Notes: generated from the letters alone by a model not told the origin. A stretch of 64,000 nucleotides of DNA from Pleurodeles waltl (GCF_031143425.1 NC_090439.1:644801465-644865464), one strand, 5' to 3'. Shown: positions 1-13,113, counted from the stretch's first letter. Program-made: numbers and translations.

Positions 1-582
1 TTGTGGAGTACAATCAAAGTGCCTATCTGTGGCTCCACAAATAACTTGCACTACAGTAACCCAGTACAGAACCAGTATAGAACAAGACCATACCATGTGA
101 TAAAATCTCACGTCGTCCATGTGGACTGTAGGACATGCTGATGCAGTACCAGGACACAATGCATGTAGACGTCTGGGAGTGAGGTACGCTCTATAAAGAT
201 ACTAAGACTGTATGAGTTTAAACCTAGCATTTCGGGACACCTTGAGGGTGGATCCAAGAGTCCTCTTTCAAGCTCATTCATCAAACAAGGGACCTAAATC
301 TATCTCCCAATGCTTGCACAGCTGACTTAGGTCTCTTTGAGCCCCCTTCAACAGAGCCCTATAAAGTAATGTGATCACCCTCGTTCTCGCCATTATGAGT
401 AACAGATAATGCAGGCATGCATATTCAAGTGGTTCTGCGATACCCCACTCCCACCACTCACAAACCCTGCCCATCAAAGCACCATGCAGCAGGAAGTGCC
501 CCGCCGGGATGCCATATGTCTCCCTCAGGTCCAGAAGGGAACTAGCTTAAATTTGCACCTCAACCATGGCCTATCCCCTTTT
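1..582. other. No gene seen
   Basis: I see no exon with convincing splice sites and no recognisable transposon protein here. The short frames on both strands lack codon-like character. The stretch is probably intronic or intergenic repeat-derived DNA. Confidence 0.5.
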
Positions 583-1075
583 ATGTTTGGATGTTCCTAT
601 TGGAGCAGGGTCAAGGGGAATTGTCATATGGCTGGGTCCCGGCTGAGGTTGCATGATAGGAGTAAATTGATGGACTGGAGTTCAGCCCAAGCGATTGCTA
701 GTGGCTGAGATCAATTCAGGCATTGGATCCACAGCCTTGTTATTGTTGCAGTTGCTGTGCCTAGTGTAATAGGTGTGTCCCATGCTCACTGTGCCACTGG
801 AGTCATGCTCCACCAGATTGAAGACCCCCTAGTATGTTGAAAGTGGTCTTGAGTTACTTGTGTTTTTGTTCATTGAGAATCTGGCTTGGCAGTTCGGACT
901 GGACTGTTCCTTTTGGAGTCAAGGTCAAGGCGGTTTTGCATATTGCTGGGTCCAAACTAAGGTGGCACAGTTGGCAAAAAACATGATGGACTGCAGTGCG
1001 GTCAGAGCGATTGCCAGTGGCTGAGATTAATTCAAGCATTCCATCCACCACCTTGTTGTTGTTGCTGAACTTCAT
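583..1075 (+). repeat. Two diverged direct copies of a ~180-bp unit
   Basis: The stretch at about 583-757 returns at about 893-1071. Both copies carry a 'gttcc.tttggag' start, 'ggtcaagg', 'gctgggtcc', 'gatggactg', 'gcgattgc.agtggctgag' and an end rich in 'cttgttgttgttgc'. The offset is about 310 bp, so this looks like two units of a longer tandem repeat or two insertions of one short element. I recall similar sequence from salamander genomes, but the family name is unknown to me. Confidence 0.7.
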
Positions 1076-3381
1076 TACATAAGCCATGCTATAGCAAGAA
1101 AAAATGCCAGGTGTGCCTGCAAAAGCTTGCCAACCAATACATCCTAAACGAAAATCTCCTTTTAGCTACATTACATCGGCTTACTCAACAAACCTTGAAG
1201 AGGCTTAAACATGGAGACATATCCCTAGGAGTTCAAGTTCCAAACGGGTGGAATATTCAAAAGATGACCTTGAGGGCATTTCAGGAAACGCCTCAAAATG
1301 GAGCTATCCAACTTTGCATTTGACTAGACTTCAAAATTCATGGGAACCTTAGGAGAATGTCCGAAAGTGGTCAGAAACCCTTGACAGCATTATCCAGGGC
1401 TTTCATTTTTAAGTGTAACACACTCTTTCAATTACATTTACAAAGCGGTAATTACAACGCATCTGTCATTCCAACGAATGCATTTACTAGAAAAGATTTT
1501 TACCACAAAAATGCCTTTACCATGAAAATTTCTTGCTTAAGGCATTCTGTGAAGTCTTTCTAGGCTTAACACTGTCATCTCTAATGTAAATTAGGTACCG
1601 ATCATAGTTGTTTCATTTGCTTTTTATAACTTGTCTAATTGTTTTCACAATACATGGTAGGTCACACTGCTTTCTCTTCCCGCCTACTAACAAATTATCT
1701 CTTGATGAGTCTCAATCACTTACTGATAATATGGCGCTTGTCTGTTCTGCAGGCATATAACCATGTTCCTAACAACAATATAGTTATAAAAGAGGTGACT
1801 TATTAATATCTCCTAGGGGTTATAGGTGATGTCCACATGCTGGGCGAAAATTCTCTCCTTTGCCCCATCCCTTAGAAGTGTTAGACAGCACTGCATCTTC
1901 ACCCAGCAGCTCACACATTGCAAGTTCATGTCCCACTCCAGTTGCTCATTGCTGCTCCATCGATCTACTCTGCACTATGATTATGAAAGTGATTGTCTCA
2001 TCATCACCACACCCTAACCTTTAGGTGGATTCCATTCCTGGTGCCCACATTTACCAGTTGTCACCCATGCTTAACGACCTTCTTCTAAATTCTGTGAGCC
2101 ATCTTTCACCCCAACTAATGTGCCAGTATATCCCTTCCCTCCTTTACTCCAACTTTCAGCCAGTCTGGAAGTTTTTTGTGAAGGGTAAGAACCAATGATA
2201 ATTAACCTGCCTGGATTACAGTTCTTTCATCGTTGACACCACGCCTTTATTGCTGCTCAAAATATTTTGGGATAGATCATATAAAACTGGACCTTGCAGC
2301 ATCTGTAGCAGATGGGTTCTTGTTTTCTAGCTTTTCTCATGACCCAGTTCTTAAGATGAGACAAATACAGTTTTACAAGGATGTCCCTAGCACCGCACTC
2401 TATGCCTTCAGGTATTTTTCCTGAGTCCGGGTGCTTTTACAGAGCTGATCTGGAACAATGACTCATCTTGCAAAGTGACAGAGAAAAGACCTTTCATGTG
2501 TTTCACGACTTACCCTGTTTGTGTTTCTTTCACATTGCGTATATAGATGCCTCTTGTGGAATGAGCCTCACACTTGTTATGCAGTTCACAGAGGTGGTAG
2601 TCCACATGCACAAGGATCTTTGTTTCATCGTTGTCCATCACCCAACCAGAGATTATATATTTTTCTTGTTCCTGTGTGCCCTTTCGCCGATCTGTGTAGA
2701 CATGTCCGTAAACCACTTCATCATGTGTTTTTATAGTTTTCGTTTACAGGTAGTTCAGACATCCCAGTAAATGTTCCTGAATAAGCAGTGTGATATCTCC
2801 TTTCATTGATGTAATTTCTGTCTACTCAACCCTCACTGGACATTTGTCTTGGGTAGTACAGGTCCACCTTTCCTCATTGGCTTCTAAGCAGGATTTAATG
2901 TTTATTTTTTCACTTTTCCCATGCCCCTCTTCTTCATGGGTGATCATTCTACTATAGAGATGTAGTTGTTATAGCTAAAGTGAGCAAGAAGCAGCAGCAG
3001 TCCACTCGCAGCGTCCAGTTCAGAAAACAGAGGGGTATTCTAAAGCTTATTCATTCTCACTCATTTGCTTATCAGTAAGGCAACAGGAGAGTATGCTATG
3101 CATTTCACACATCATATTAGAATGCCATGACCAGTGATAGCCTGTGCTGTTTAAAAATAATACCCCCTCCCCTGCAAGTGGATCACGGCGTGGGGATAAA
3201 ACATAAAGGTATGGTTGGCACTTTGTAACTGTGTTCCTTAATACATGGCCTTCCTTATCTGTCTTCTCGACAACACTGGAACCACATTGCGATGCCTGGT
3301 TGATAGCTGTTTAATTGTGCAGTATGCCAAATGTGAACTGTCTTTGTTTCAGAAAACAGACCCAGGATAATTTTTCCACAC
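1076..3381. other. No gene seen
   Basis: AT-rich sequence without a supported gene. Frames at 1111-1323, 1357-1563 and 2468-2770 show no known domain, no flanking splice signals that make a joined frame, and no conserved motif. It probably belongs to an intron or the upstream flank of the gene whose exons start at 7685. Confidence 0.5.
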
Positions 3382-5664
3382 TGTTAGAAACTGGGTTGTT
3401 GGTTGACTATGGTGTGACCCATTGTCAAACAGTAACCACAATCACAGTCGGGGTAAGTATCAGGCAAACCCTAAATTAACCTTTGCTCACCCTCTGGTAG
3501 CTTGGCACCGAGCAGTCGGGCTTAACTTAGAGGCAGTGTGTTAAGAATTTGTGCAAAACTTCAAATAGTAAAACAGTTCAAACACACAAAAAGATTCCAC
3601 ACCAGGTTAGAACAATAACTCTGATTTGAATAAATAAAACAAGACCAAAATCCATTAAGTAAAACTTGAGTTAAGAATTTTCAAAGAATAAACTGTAAAA
3701 TAGTGCTTAGAAACAATAACTGCCATTTGAGGATGTCTAGTCGAAATGAACCTGGACAAAGTCAAAAGTTCAGGCCCACTGCAGTGGTTTGCGGGCCGGC
3801 TATAGGGACCAAGTTGGGTCTGCTGAACCAAAGTACCTTAAATCCTGGTTGCAGAGCATTGCGTTGGTGCTGAACCAAACAGTAAAGATAATGTTTCGCT
3901 TTTCTTCACACAACAGCAGTGATGCAGCGAAGTTAAGGTGCAAGCTCCTGCTGCGTCAACATGAAGGATCCAGGCCCTGGGGCTTGAGATGGAAAGACTG
4001 GTGTAGAGGGTGCATTGTGCAGTTGAGGCAATGTGTCAGTTCTGATGAGCGCAGGGGCTGCGATTCCGAGATACAGTGTTTTCATAGAGGCTGCCATTCA
4101 CAGGGATGCGAGGGCCTTACACTGGGAAAAGCGTTGCAGTGGTGTTCTTGATGTGATGTGCTGTCTCTGTTCCCAGCACCAAAGGTGATGCGCCGCAGCA
4201 GAGGATGCAACGGTTCCGCTAAATCAAACACTTTAGGGCACTTCCAAGGGTCCTGGACTGGGGTGGCACAACTTGGCAGGGCAGACTCACAGATGGCAGG
4301 GAACAGGTGCAGGAGCAGAGTCCTTGAAAGTATTTTAGGTGCCTGAGACTTCGGATCAGGAGACCAGCAAGCTAGCCCTTGGAGTCCCTCTGGGATCAAG
4401 TGATGCAGGTCCAGTCATTCTCACATGGGCAGGGCAGCTCAGTAGGGCAGCTCAGCAGGGCAGGAATCCAACAAAGCAGCAGACCAGCAGAGTGACAGTA
4501 CTTAAGTAGCACATTGGTCCTTCTTCCTGGCAGAGTAGTCACAGGTCCAGAAGTGTACTGAGTTGGTGGTGACAGAGGTCCAATACTTATACCCAGTCGG
4601 GCGTTTGAAGTGGGGGAGACTTCCAAGACAGGCCTTTGAAGTACACAGAGTTCCTGTCTTGCCTGCCGTAGCTCCAGACTCACTACAGGGTGTTATGCAG
4701 CCCTTTGTTTGGGAACAGGACAAAGCCTGTTCAGGTTTAAGCGAGGCTATGGCTCGGTCCACTCTACCATCCTGCCAGGATGGCCCATCAGGTCCCACCT
4801 AAGCTCCTATTGTGTGTGGCTGTCTGTGGTCAATACAGAAAGCCCAGCTGTCACCTACCCCAGACAAGTGATCTGACACGTGCAGCAGGCACCACATGGC
4901 TAAAGTAAGAAAATGCCAACTTTCCAAAAGAGACATTTCTAGAATTACAGTTTGAAATCCAATGTCACCATAAGTTGCGATTTTTAAATTGCGATTCCAG
5001 AGACCCCAAACTCGAAATGTTTATCTCTTCCAGATTGTGAATTACACATATAAAATGTAATACGGTAATCCCAATGTTATCATATGGGAGAGATAGGGCT
5101 TGCTGTAGTGAAAAACGACTTTGGGAGTTTTTCTCTACCAGGACATATAAAACTTAATAGTACTTTTCCTGCTTTTGAAATAAATTGCACCCTGCCCTCT
5201 CAGTAGTCGAGGGGTGACTTATTTGTATTAAAAGGGGAAGGTTTGGGCCTGGCAAAAAGGCTATTTTGCCAGGTCAACATGGCATTGTAAAACTGCACAT
5301 ACAGACTCTTCAGTGGCAGGCCTGAGACGTGGTTAAAGGGCTACCTAACTGGGTGGCACAATCCGTGCTGAAGGCCCACAAGTAGCATTTAATTTACAGG
5401 CCCGGACACATGTAGTAAACTTTACTAGGAGCTTATAAGTAAATTAAATATGCCAAATGAGGATAAGCCAACATTACTGTTTTTAGGGGGTTATTCAGCC
5501 CTTTGTGTGGGGACTGGACATGGGGAGAGAGCATAAGCACTTTAGCACTCGTTAGCGGCGGTAAAGTGCACAGTCCTAAAGCCAACAAAAATGAGGTCAG
5601 AAAAGTGGGGTAGGTAGGCAAAATGTTGGGGGGGAAGGGCATCCTAAGACTGTTAGGTCTAACA
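3382..5664 (+). mobile_element. Solo-LTR-like element, ~2.3 kb
   Basis: The unit opens with TGTTAGAAAC and closes with CTAACA, so it has the TG...CA ends of an LTR and a perfect 6-bp terminal inverted repeat (TGTTAG/CTAACA). The 5 bases before it (CACAC) and after it (CCCAC) match at 4 of 5 positions, which fits an aged 5-bp target duplication. There is no gag, pol or second LTR, so a solo LTR left by recombination is the simplest reading. The style of the sequence ('ccctctggtagcttggcac', 'ggcttaacttagaggca') matches a long interspersed repeat I recall from newt DNA. The name of the family is unknown to me. Confidence 0.6.
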
Positions 5665-7684
5665 CCCACTGGTTGCAATGCTATATTCCAGGTGATCTAT
5701 TCTTATAAGATCTTGAAACACTACAGTCCTCTTTCAGTATGCTGGGAGAGAGCGCCAGCTGCATACTCAGCTCCTATCTCTCATTTCTGGCACTCTTGAG
5801 CCAATCTGGCACATACACAGCTCTACACGAGGCCTATAAATACTAGTCAGGTCTGTATCTTCCAGTGACCTGCCTGTCAGTGGGGCAGTTGCCAAGGCAT
5901 TTCCTCACCCTAAGGGTTCTGGGTTCTTAGCTGTACGGCTTCAGTGTTTGCTATGTGAGCCCTCCGATTCCCCCTCCCCCCCAGGCCCTAAACAGTTTCA
6001 AGGTGCACACTGTTTCTTCTTGTCTGAAGATTTGCATGTCATAAAATTACTAAGATTACTAACTTTCCCTCCCTCAACATTTTACAGTTCTAAATTAACT
6101 CAAGAAATGTTTTGTTCTGTTCCTTCTAATATGTTACATTTTAATCCAATAGAAGATGTAAATCTGTTATAGTTCTAACCCATACAGAATGCTTAGGAAT
6201 CCTAGTGATGGCATACTGTGTGACATTAATGGCTTTTTTTTTCTTTCAATTCGCACTCCTTAAATGGAGTAGCTGGCTTTCCGCCATTGTTCCTTGACCG
6301 TTATCAAGCTCTCCTGCCAGTTGTACACTCTCCTTTTTACCAGTGGTTTGTTTTTCACATTTCTTTCCAGCCTATGTTGACTCTGAGTCCCCAAGGCTAA
6401 TATAAGGAAATAGGCCTTTTCTACGAGGTCACCCCTGATTTTTTTCACCTTAAGCTGGACCCTATATTTTTGCTGACTCTTAGAACTCTGTGCACTTTGC
6501 ACCTACTAACCATAAATAAGTGCCCATGCTCCCCCTTCAAACATATTTGAACTTCCTTATTCCTAACTGGCAAATGTGACTTGCCTATAAGACTATAGTG
6601 CATGTTGTAGAATGTGTACCCAGGGCTTGGAAGTTAAATGCCAAAAAGTGACTGCAGCACCTATTGTGTTATTCACTGTAGTGGCAGCGAAGCCATGGCC
6701 TCCGACCTACCACTTTAGCCTGACTGTAACAGTGCAGTACATGGGCTGTGACCTGTCAAAGGAAACCCCTAGTGACAGGTAAAAACATTTATTTTAGATA
6801 TTAAGTCACCCCTATGTAGGCCTTGTGGCCCACATGGCAAGGTGTGTGGTATTTAAATATATGATATGTAGACATTTAAAGTTAGCATGTTGTTACAGTG
6901 ACTAGCCCCCAAAAGCTATTTTCACTGCAGGAAGGTTGGCTGGCCCATAGACAAACAATTGAAAGCATTATTAAATACTAATACTGTGGCTCCGGATATT
7001 GTTCAGTTAGAAAAGTCATTAAACCACTATTTTTAATAAATGTTAAAATCCAGTTCAGTAGTCAAGTCCGATTTTTAATAAATATTAAGAAAAAGTAACT
7101 TTTATAAACTCACACATTTCCTGTAGGAGCTGTCAGATGGCTAATTAGTATTATCCCGTCAGCTCTTATCCTGTGCTCAGCTTTGAAATGGTGCGAAATG
7201 TGTCAAAGAGCAAACAATACTGACCTGAATGGGATGCCTTGACTCACTTTCTGAATATGCTTCCGTAATGGAAGCATCCTAATATTAGTAAATTACTGCA
7301 TTCGTCACTTCGCTTGCAACAAGTTTAAAATGGAGACTACATGGTCTTTAATTCGAAGGGCTTCTATCCCAGAATTTATGAAAATATCTTCCAAATAATA
7401 ATTACATAAAAGCACATCCATTACACTTTACGGAGATAAATGTTTTGAGCTGGTGAACTGTGTCAGCAGATACTCTTACATAAATACACTGATGTACAGA
7501 GCGATTGCAGTTACAAACTCCATGCACCTCTATTCTTGCCTCAGCACAAAACTCTCCACCAATGTTAGTTATATAACTCTTACAACTGGCAATTGGAATC
7601 TGCCCCCTTTCTAAAGCAGTTAACATTATTTGTGCAGACTTACTTACACACTTCTAGAGAATTAACCAGTGTTTTTCTTCACAG
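5665..7684. repeat. Intron or flank with repeat fragments, no gene
   Basis: No exon is supported. The stretch at about 6590-7310 ('agtcacccctatgtaggcc', a 'gctggcccatag' block, then two related AT-rich 'tttttaataaatattaa' blocks near 7030 and 7070) resembles pieces of long newt interspersed repeats. A pyrimidine-rich acceptor tract leads into the exon at 7685. Confidence 0.4.
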
Positions 7685-7771
7685 CCATGAACTTGATGCA
7701 GAAGAAAACCCTTCTGAGATTCTTGGCAAAACCTGGTCTGTTCTAGGATTCAGGCGCGGCACTGGACAACG
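7685..7771 (+). CDS. Internal exon 1 of an unidentified host gene
   Basis: An 87-base exon is bounded by a strong acceptor (gtttttcttcacag) and a strong donor (ACG|GTGAGC). The frame is one base, then HELDAEENPSEILGKTWSVL and GFRRGTGQ, then two bases CG. The peptide looks protein-like: acidic, then a hydrophobic and basic stretch. The leftover CG is completed by the first base of the exon at 29786 to give Arg, which is the main reason for linking the two. I do not recognise the protein. The exon starts in phase 2, so an earlier exon must lie upstream, but I could not find it in the window. No promoter or start codon is visible, so this is an internal exon. Confidence 0.65.
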
Positions 7772-9629
7772 GTGAGCTCTTAAATAGAGGAAAATGATGC
7801 ATTTTTTGTTAGATTCTTGAGTGCACGATAGAATTTTCAAAGCATTGTTTTAGTCATTACCCATTTCACCAAGTTGCTTTCATGTCAGTAACGCGCGTCG
7901 TCCTTTTCAGTTTGTGTAATGTTATCGGTAAGCCCATTCCAAAGGCGAAAAGAACTTTAAATTAGGAGTTGAATTGTTCATGGCTCAGTTGTTCCCTCAC
8001 ACAAAGAATTTTTAAAGCACTGCGTCAAGCATTGGCCCGTTTTGAGGAACTGATACAGTTCTGGGTTAGTGTAGTTCTTGCTTACCTCACACAGACTGCA
8101 GGTATGTCGTATAGATATCCATCTTAATGAAATAAGATTTCAAAATGTAACTATTATGCACTAGATGTACATCTGATACACGCTGCTAGTGCATGGCCGT
8201 AGTTTAATACCTTTTATTGAACCAGGAAAGGAAATCTGAAGATTGTGTGCTATGGTGTCTTTGAGCATCACCATGCTCCACCTTTGAATTTACAAAGGTA
8301 CTTGCTGGCGTTCCTCTTATTTTCGTTAGTAGTCAGTCACTGTTTAGTTTTTCCATTGCAAACCATCATGGGGCTTGATTGAGATCACATTACAAATCGC
8401 TAAGTGGTACTTCATGATACTTGGCATGCACTTGTTCACTATCATTCTTCATAGGTGGCAATGAATAGTTGTTTTATCTGTGTACCTTTCTGAAATTCCA
8501 GTTAACATTTTTACCAGGTATCGATGTCACTTCTGTAGCAAGTGATGCATTTTAGTGAATCCACATAGGATTGGTCGGAGAATGTGTTGGAGCCACACTG
8601 AATTGAGTTGATAAAGTTTGTAAAGATGAACTGAGCGAATACCACCCTGGACCTACAACAGGATTTAGACAAGAGAAGTCCTGACATTCCTTTTGTCATT
8701 TTTGCCTTGCTAGAACTAGTCTCCCGTTGTGGCCTTGGCATGCATGGTACTGAATAAGCCTGTTTAGCAGAAATAAGTAATTGCTAGAGACACCCTTATG
8801 TTAAATTGTAACCTCAAATATTGGGGTATAGGCAGCAAGCTCCACCGTGCTCTTGTAGCCCCCCTCATATGCCATTTACTATTTTTTTCACCAAAATGTC
8901 TGCCTTTATGAATGGCACATTTAAAAGCTGGAAAAGCATAGGGTTTTTTGGATACATAAGAGTTGATGTTCCAAGATATGAATAGCATAAAGTGACTGCT
9001 TCGTGGATTCAAGAAGTGAAGTAAATGTTGCAACCTTTATGTGTGCTTTGATTGAGCTCCCACAAAGCCCAATAACATGGCTTTTAATAGGTGAGCTGGT
9101 TTGTGCGAGGAATGCCAGGTTTGCCCTTGGTAGCAGTGTGAAGCAGCAAGGGTTCTCTCAAAGAAACATGTACAGTACCTGTGAGTCAGTATATGAAATC
9201 AACAAGTCAGATCAGAAAATAAAGACTATAACCCCGTCCGAATCTTAATAGCTGAAAAAATAAGAATGTAATAAGAGAAACACCAGCAAAAATGTAGGAA
9301 TTTGGTGCATGAATCTAAACGTACGGCAAAAGCAATTTATAATGCTTATTGGAAAAAGCTTTAAAAAAAAAAGTGGACTCAAACTGAAACAAGCAATGGC
9401 TGGATTTCGTTCTTACAAATTTTCAGTTGAGCAGAAGTGCATGTACGTTTGTCACTGCAGGAAAACAATGCCCGAAGGTAGCTCGAGGGACGAAAATATA
9501 AAGGCAAAATATTGTGCCCTATTTTGTATGCTTGTACAGAAACTTTAGTGTTAAAAAGTACCTTCGAAATAGCTTGGTTTTCCAACCAGCAGTCCTCATT
9601 TGCAAGTATCAGGGTGATCCCCACCACCC
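7772..9629. other. Intron sequence, no gene seen
   Basis: This is the start of the inferred 22-kb intron. It is AT-rich and has no recognisable transposon protein. Frames at 8511-8741, 8764-9033 and 9003-9248 have no domain or motif I can support. Confidence 0.45.
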
Positions 9630-9840
9630 CATATCTGATGGAGACATCAATGTGCAGATTTCTTACCTTAGAGTTTTCCCTAGGCGTCAGTCTGGATCCC
9701 GAGATTTTTCTCAAGTAGTACCCCTGTGTGTTGTTGGGTGGCGTACATTGGCTCCGTATGGTGTCATCCACGCTGGATATGATGTTGCGGATCCTATAGA
9801 GGTGCCACCCCAGCATGCTGACATCAGTTCTTTTTTTTAG
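9630..9840 (+). repeat. DIRS-1 left inverted terminal repeat
   Basis: Read forward, this segment aligns with the reverse complement of 14147-14358. Shared blocks include 'ttaccttagag/aa', 'ggcgtcagtctggatcc', 'gagatttttctcaag.agtacc', 'ttggctcc', and 'gcatg.tgac.tca'. The inner end runs into a T-rich tract before gag. It is diverged, so the element is old. Confidence 0.85.
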
Positions 9841-9929
9841 CGCCAGCCATAGCTGATCTGAAGAAAAAACTACAGCTCAGTCATTTTTTGACTATTTTTT
9901 TTTTCAAAGTTTTGTGAGTTGTTTATCTC

Positions 9930-11456
9930 GTGGTGTGTCTGGGGAAGATTGGTATCGTGCCCTGCAATGTCTGTGACGGATCAGCACCTTGTGTACATTT
10001 TGTGCCTGGAGCGCAACCACAACCGATGTCCTGCTCTGAGTGTCGGGCCTTGCATCAAAAAGGCTTTGAGGGACTGGACCCTGAAGCTGATGGCAGCCCA
10101 ATGCTCGACCCCGGGCAAGTCTAGATTGAGAGGAATGTCTCTGGACCAGTGTTGGAAGACACCCCCCGTGATCATCACACTCCAAGTCCTCTGGACGATT
10201 GGGTAAGTCAAGGCATAAAAAGTAAAACGTTCTTTGACTTCAGCTCGTCTATCTACCGACAATACGAGGGAGTGGGGGCGTTTTCAATGTAGGCCTCCCT
10301 CTTTTGAGCTTGGATCTGGGCCAATTCCACATCTCTCCGAGTTTCCTGGGAGCTGGAGAGACCCCTGCTAAACTGAAAGAGTTTTGTAAGGCAATGCGCC
10401 TCATTTTTGGGCAGTCCAACACAGCTGGCGTGCCTTTGGGCCATTCGAAGTCAGAAGGGGGTGTCTTCAGGTCTGCGCTGGCTGCTTGGGCCTCAGCTCC
10501 TAAGCGCACCTAGAGATCCATGCCTGGATCCATAACGATGTCAGTCGTACCCCCTCACCCTTTCCTGAAGCCAATGCTCCTGGCACCACCTGTCCCCATG
10601 CTCATTGCTGGCATGGAGCCGGATAGGCGTTGTGCGATGCTGACTGAGGCCTTTCCCCTTTTGTCAGATTTTGAGCCTTATTCCTTTTGGCTAAGTTGCA
10701 GTGAGGAATGGGAGGGATCGCTGAACCCCTTGGAATACCAGCTCCAAGAATCTATGGACTAGTGTACGGACTTGGGCGAAGCCAGTGGTCTGGATACCTC
10801 CCCAGATACTGGAATGCTTTCTCCTCCTACCATGGCTGTGGAGGAGGGAGCGTCATACTCTGTGGTGGTGAGAAAAGCGGCTGAGCTCCTGGACCTTGAG
10901 TTACCTTCAGTGGCAGTCAGGCCTAACCTCCTCACAGAGGTGCTTCACTCTGGAGCTTTATCAACCCTGCTCCCCTTTAGAAAAGCCCTTACGGATGTCC
11001 TATTGGGCATCTTGTCAAATTCAGCACAGCGGCTCCTGTGAACAGCAAAACTGCCCACCGCCATCGCCCTGCTCCAGGTGACCCAAGATTCCTTACACAA
11101 CACCCCACTGCTGAGAGCTGGGTCATCCAAGCCTCTACCTCCCATGGAACGTTCTTTTCCACACCTCTGGATAGGGAATCCAAGAGGCTGGACACACTTG
11201 AGAAGAAAAGGTTTTCTTCCACCAGCCTGGCATTGCAGTCCGTGAACACTGCAAGCCTTTTGGGCCGTTATTCCCCTACACTATGGGATATGGTTGCGCA
11301 AGTGCTGCCACAGGTCACAGAGGAGGCCCGGGCTGTACCTTCCCAAGCAGTTGTTGATGAGAGAGATGCAGCAAAGTTCACGATCCTATGTGGACGTGAC
11401 ATGACCGACTCACTGGGCGGAGCAATTGCATCAACAGTGGCCACGCCTGGTTGAGG
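9930..11456 (+). pseudogene. gag: DIRS-1 gag, broken
   Basis: The DIRS Gag is the putative nucleic-acid-binding structural protein. The N-terminal part (9930-10124) has paired cysteines (CNVCDGSAPC and CSEC about 20 residues later), suggesting a zinc-binding segment. The middle is split over frames. The C-terminal part is readable at 10772-11039 (LLDLELPSVAVRPNLLTEVL) and 11038-11454, with blocks typical of salamander and fish DIRS Gag: 'HRHRPAPGDPRFLTQHPT', 'DRESKRLDTLEKK', 'LLGRYSPTLWD', 'DERDAAKF'. At least four frame changes or stops separate the pieces. Assignment rests on order, on RT and recombinase downstream, and on similarity to the Gag of DIRS-5 in this window (both have TEVLH.G....LLPF). 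Confidence 0.75.
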
Positions 11457-11949
11457 AAATCTGGCTTTTTGGAGGATGTCCAGGCGAACCTTATGGACAT
11501 TCCCTTTGATGCAACGGTCTCGTTGGAGAAAAAGCAGACTCTGCACTTCAGCTCTTCAAGTATTCTCGTGCCACGGCCAGGCCCTTGGGCCTCACACTGA
11601 CCACTTGTCCCCCTCAGTCTGCTTTTTGCCCTGTTAATTGCTACAGAAGGGGCACCTAGCTACATCTGTTCCCATCCAGCCATCGTGCAGCGCATGCTGC
11701 TCAGCCTCTGCGTGGCCAGGGATGAGGGATCCATCGCCCTCCTGGATCAGGGAGTCAGCGGTCCGGCCAGTCCCCCACATCACCTGCAGCTGCCTCCAAA
11801 TGGAACTAGTCAGAGGCAGGATCCTTCATCACCTTTTCCACTGGCAATCCATCACGTCATACAGGAGGGGTTTGAAGATAGTCAGAAGGGGCTACTGTCT
11901 CCTCTTTGAGGCTTCCCTCCATCCATGCCACCTTTCATCCATGCCACCA

Positions 11950-12878
11950 TCCTACGATCAGAGGACGGAGGATCACTAGGCACTTCTCTGGGAGAAAGTT
12001 ATGTCTCTCTTGGCCAAGGGAGCCATAGAAAAGGTTTCTGTGCCAGAAGTATGTTGTGGTTGCTATTCCTGCTACTTTCTGGTACGCAAAAAGGACTAGG
12101 TTGTCCGCCCTATTGTAGATCTTTTTCCCCTTAACCTAATCCTCAAGAAGTAGAAGTTCAACATGCTCACTCTGGCTCAGGTTCGCTCTGGACCCAGGAG
12201 ACTGAATGGTTGCATTGGACTTGTAGGACGCTTGTTTCCATATTCCCGTCCTGCCTGCCCACAGACGTGGCTTGCAGTTCACGGTAAGCCACAAGCACTT
12301 TCAGTTCACTGTGCTCCCTTTTGGCCTTTCCAGCGCTCTTCAGGTATTCACCAAGGTGATGGCTGTTATTGCAGCGCATCTCCGCAGATCAGGGAAGTCT
12401 TCCGGGATCTCGACCACTGTTTGTTGAAGGCTGGTTGGCGTAGGCTGTCTCCTCCCATCTCCTCCAGACTACGCTGGGGTTCACTATAAACATGCCAAAG
12501 TCACACCTGACTCCCTCTCAGATGTTCCCTTTCATTTGAGCTGTTCTGGACACAGAGCAGTTTTGGGCTTATCCTCCGGCGCTGCAAGTCCAGGATATTC
12601 AGGCTATCATATCAATTTGTCAGCCTCCATCCTTTATTTTGGTGAGAATGACTGTGAGGCTGCTGAGCCTTATGACCTCCTGCATACTGCTGGTGACTCG
12701 TGCCAGATGGCATATGCGAGCTCTTCAGTGGGACCTGAAGTTCCAGTGGGCCCAGAGTCAGGGGAATCTCTCCGACATGGTCCAGATCTTAGTGGGACTG
12801 CGCAAGATCTGCATTGGTGGCTAATGAACCGTGATTGGGTCAGAGGCAGATCCTATCCCTTCCCTAACCAGATCTGAC
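11950..12878 (+). pseudogene. DIRS-1 reverse transcriptase, broken
   Basis: RT would copy the element's RNA into DNA. Readable blocks across frames are 'LLAKGAIEKVSVPE' at about 12003, 'NMLTLAQVRS' at about 12160, 'FTKVMAVIAAHLR'-like sequence near 12350, and the thumb region 'LRLLSLMTSCILLVT' followed by 'RWHMRALQWDLKFQWAQSQG' at 12655-12760. The catalytic box that is YLDDW in this family reads DLDHC at about 12403-12420, so an essential aspartate is lost. Frameshifts and stops also cut the frame. It lies between gag and RNase H as expected for DIRS. Confidence 0.8.
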
Positions 12879-13113
12879 AGTAGTGACAGATGCGTCACTC
12901 CTGGGATGGGGTGACCATCTGGGAGAGGCAGAGATCAGAGGTGTATGGTCTCTGACGGAGTCCACATTCCACATCAACCTGTCAGAGCTCTTTGCGATCC
13001 GACTAGAATGGAAAACATTTCTTCCCTCTATCAAGGGGAAGGTAGTGCAGGTGTTCGCGGACAACATCACTGCCAATTGGTACTGCAATAAGCAGGATGC
13101 AGTTGTATTGTGA
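12879..13113 (+). pseudogene. DIRS-1 RNase H domain
   Basis: RNase H degrades the RNA of the RNA/DNA hybrid. The frame reads TDASLLGWGDHLGEAEIRG, then FHINLSELFAIRLEW, then KGKVVQVFADNITANWY. The three acidic positions expected in this domain (D of TDAS, E of SEL, D of FADN) are all present. The frame ends at a stop (13111-13113) inside the domain; related copies continue from there, so this is truncated. It directly follows RT, and the recombinase follows about 300 bases later. Confidence 0.85.

Noticed and set aside
9379..9816. 145-codon minus-strand frame
   Set aside because: It lies over the DIRS-1 left terminal repeat and has no domain; shadow.
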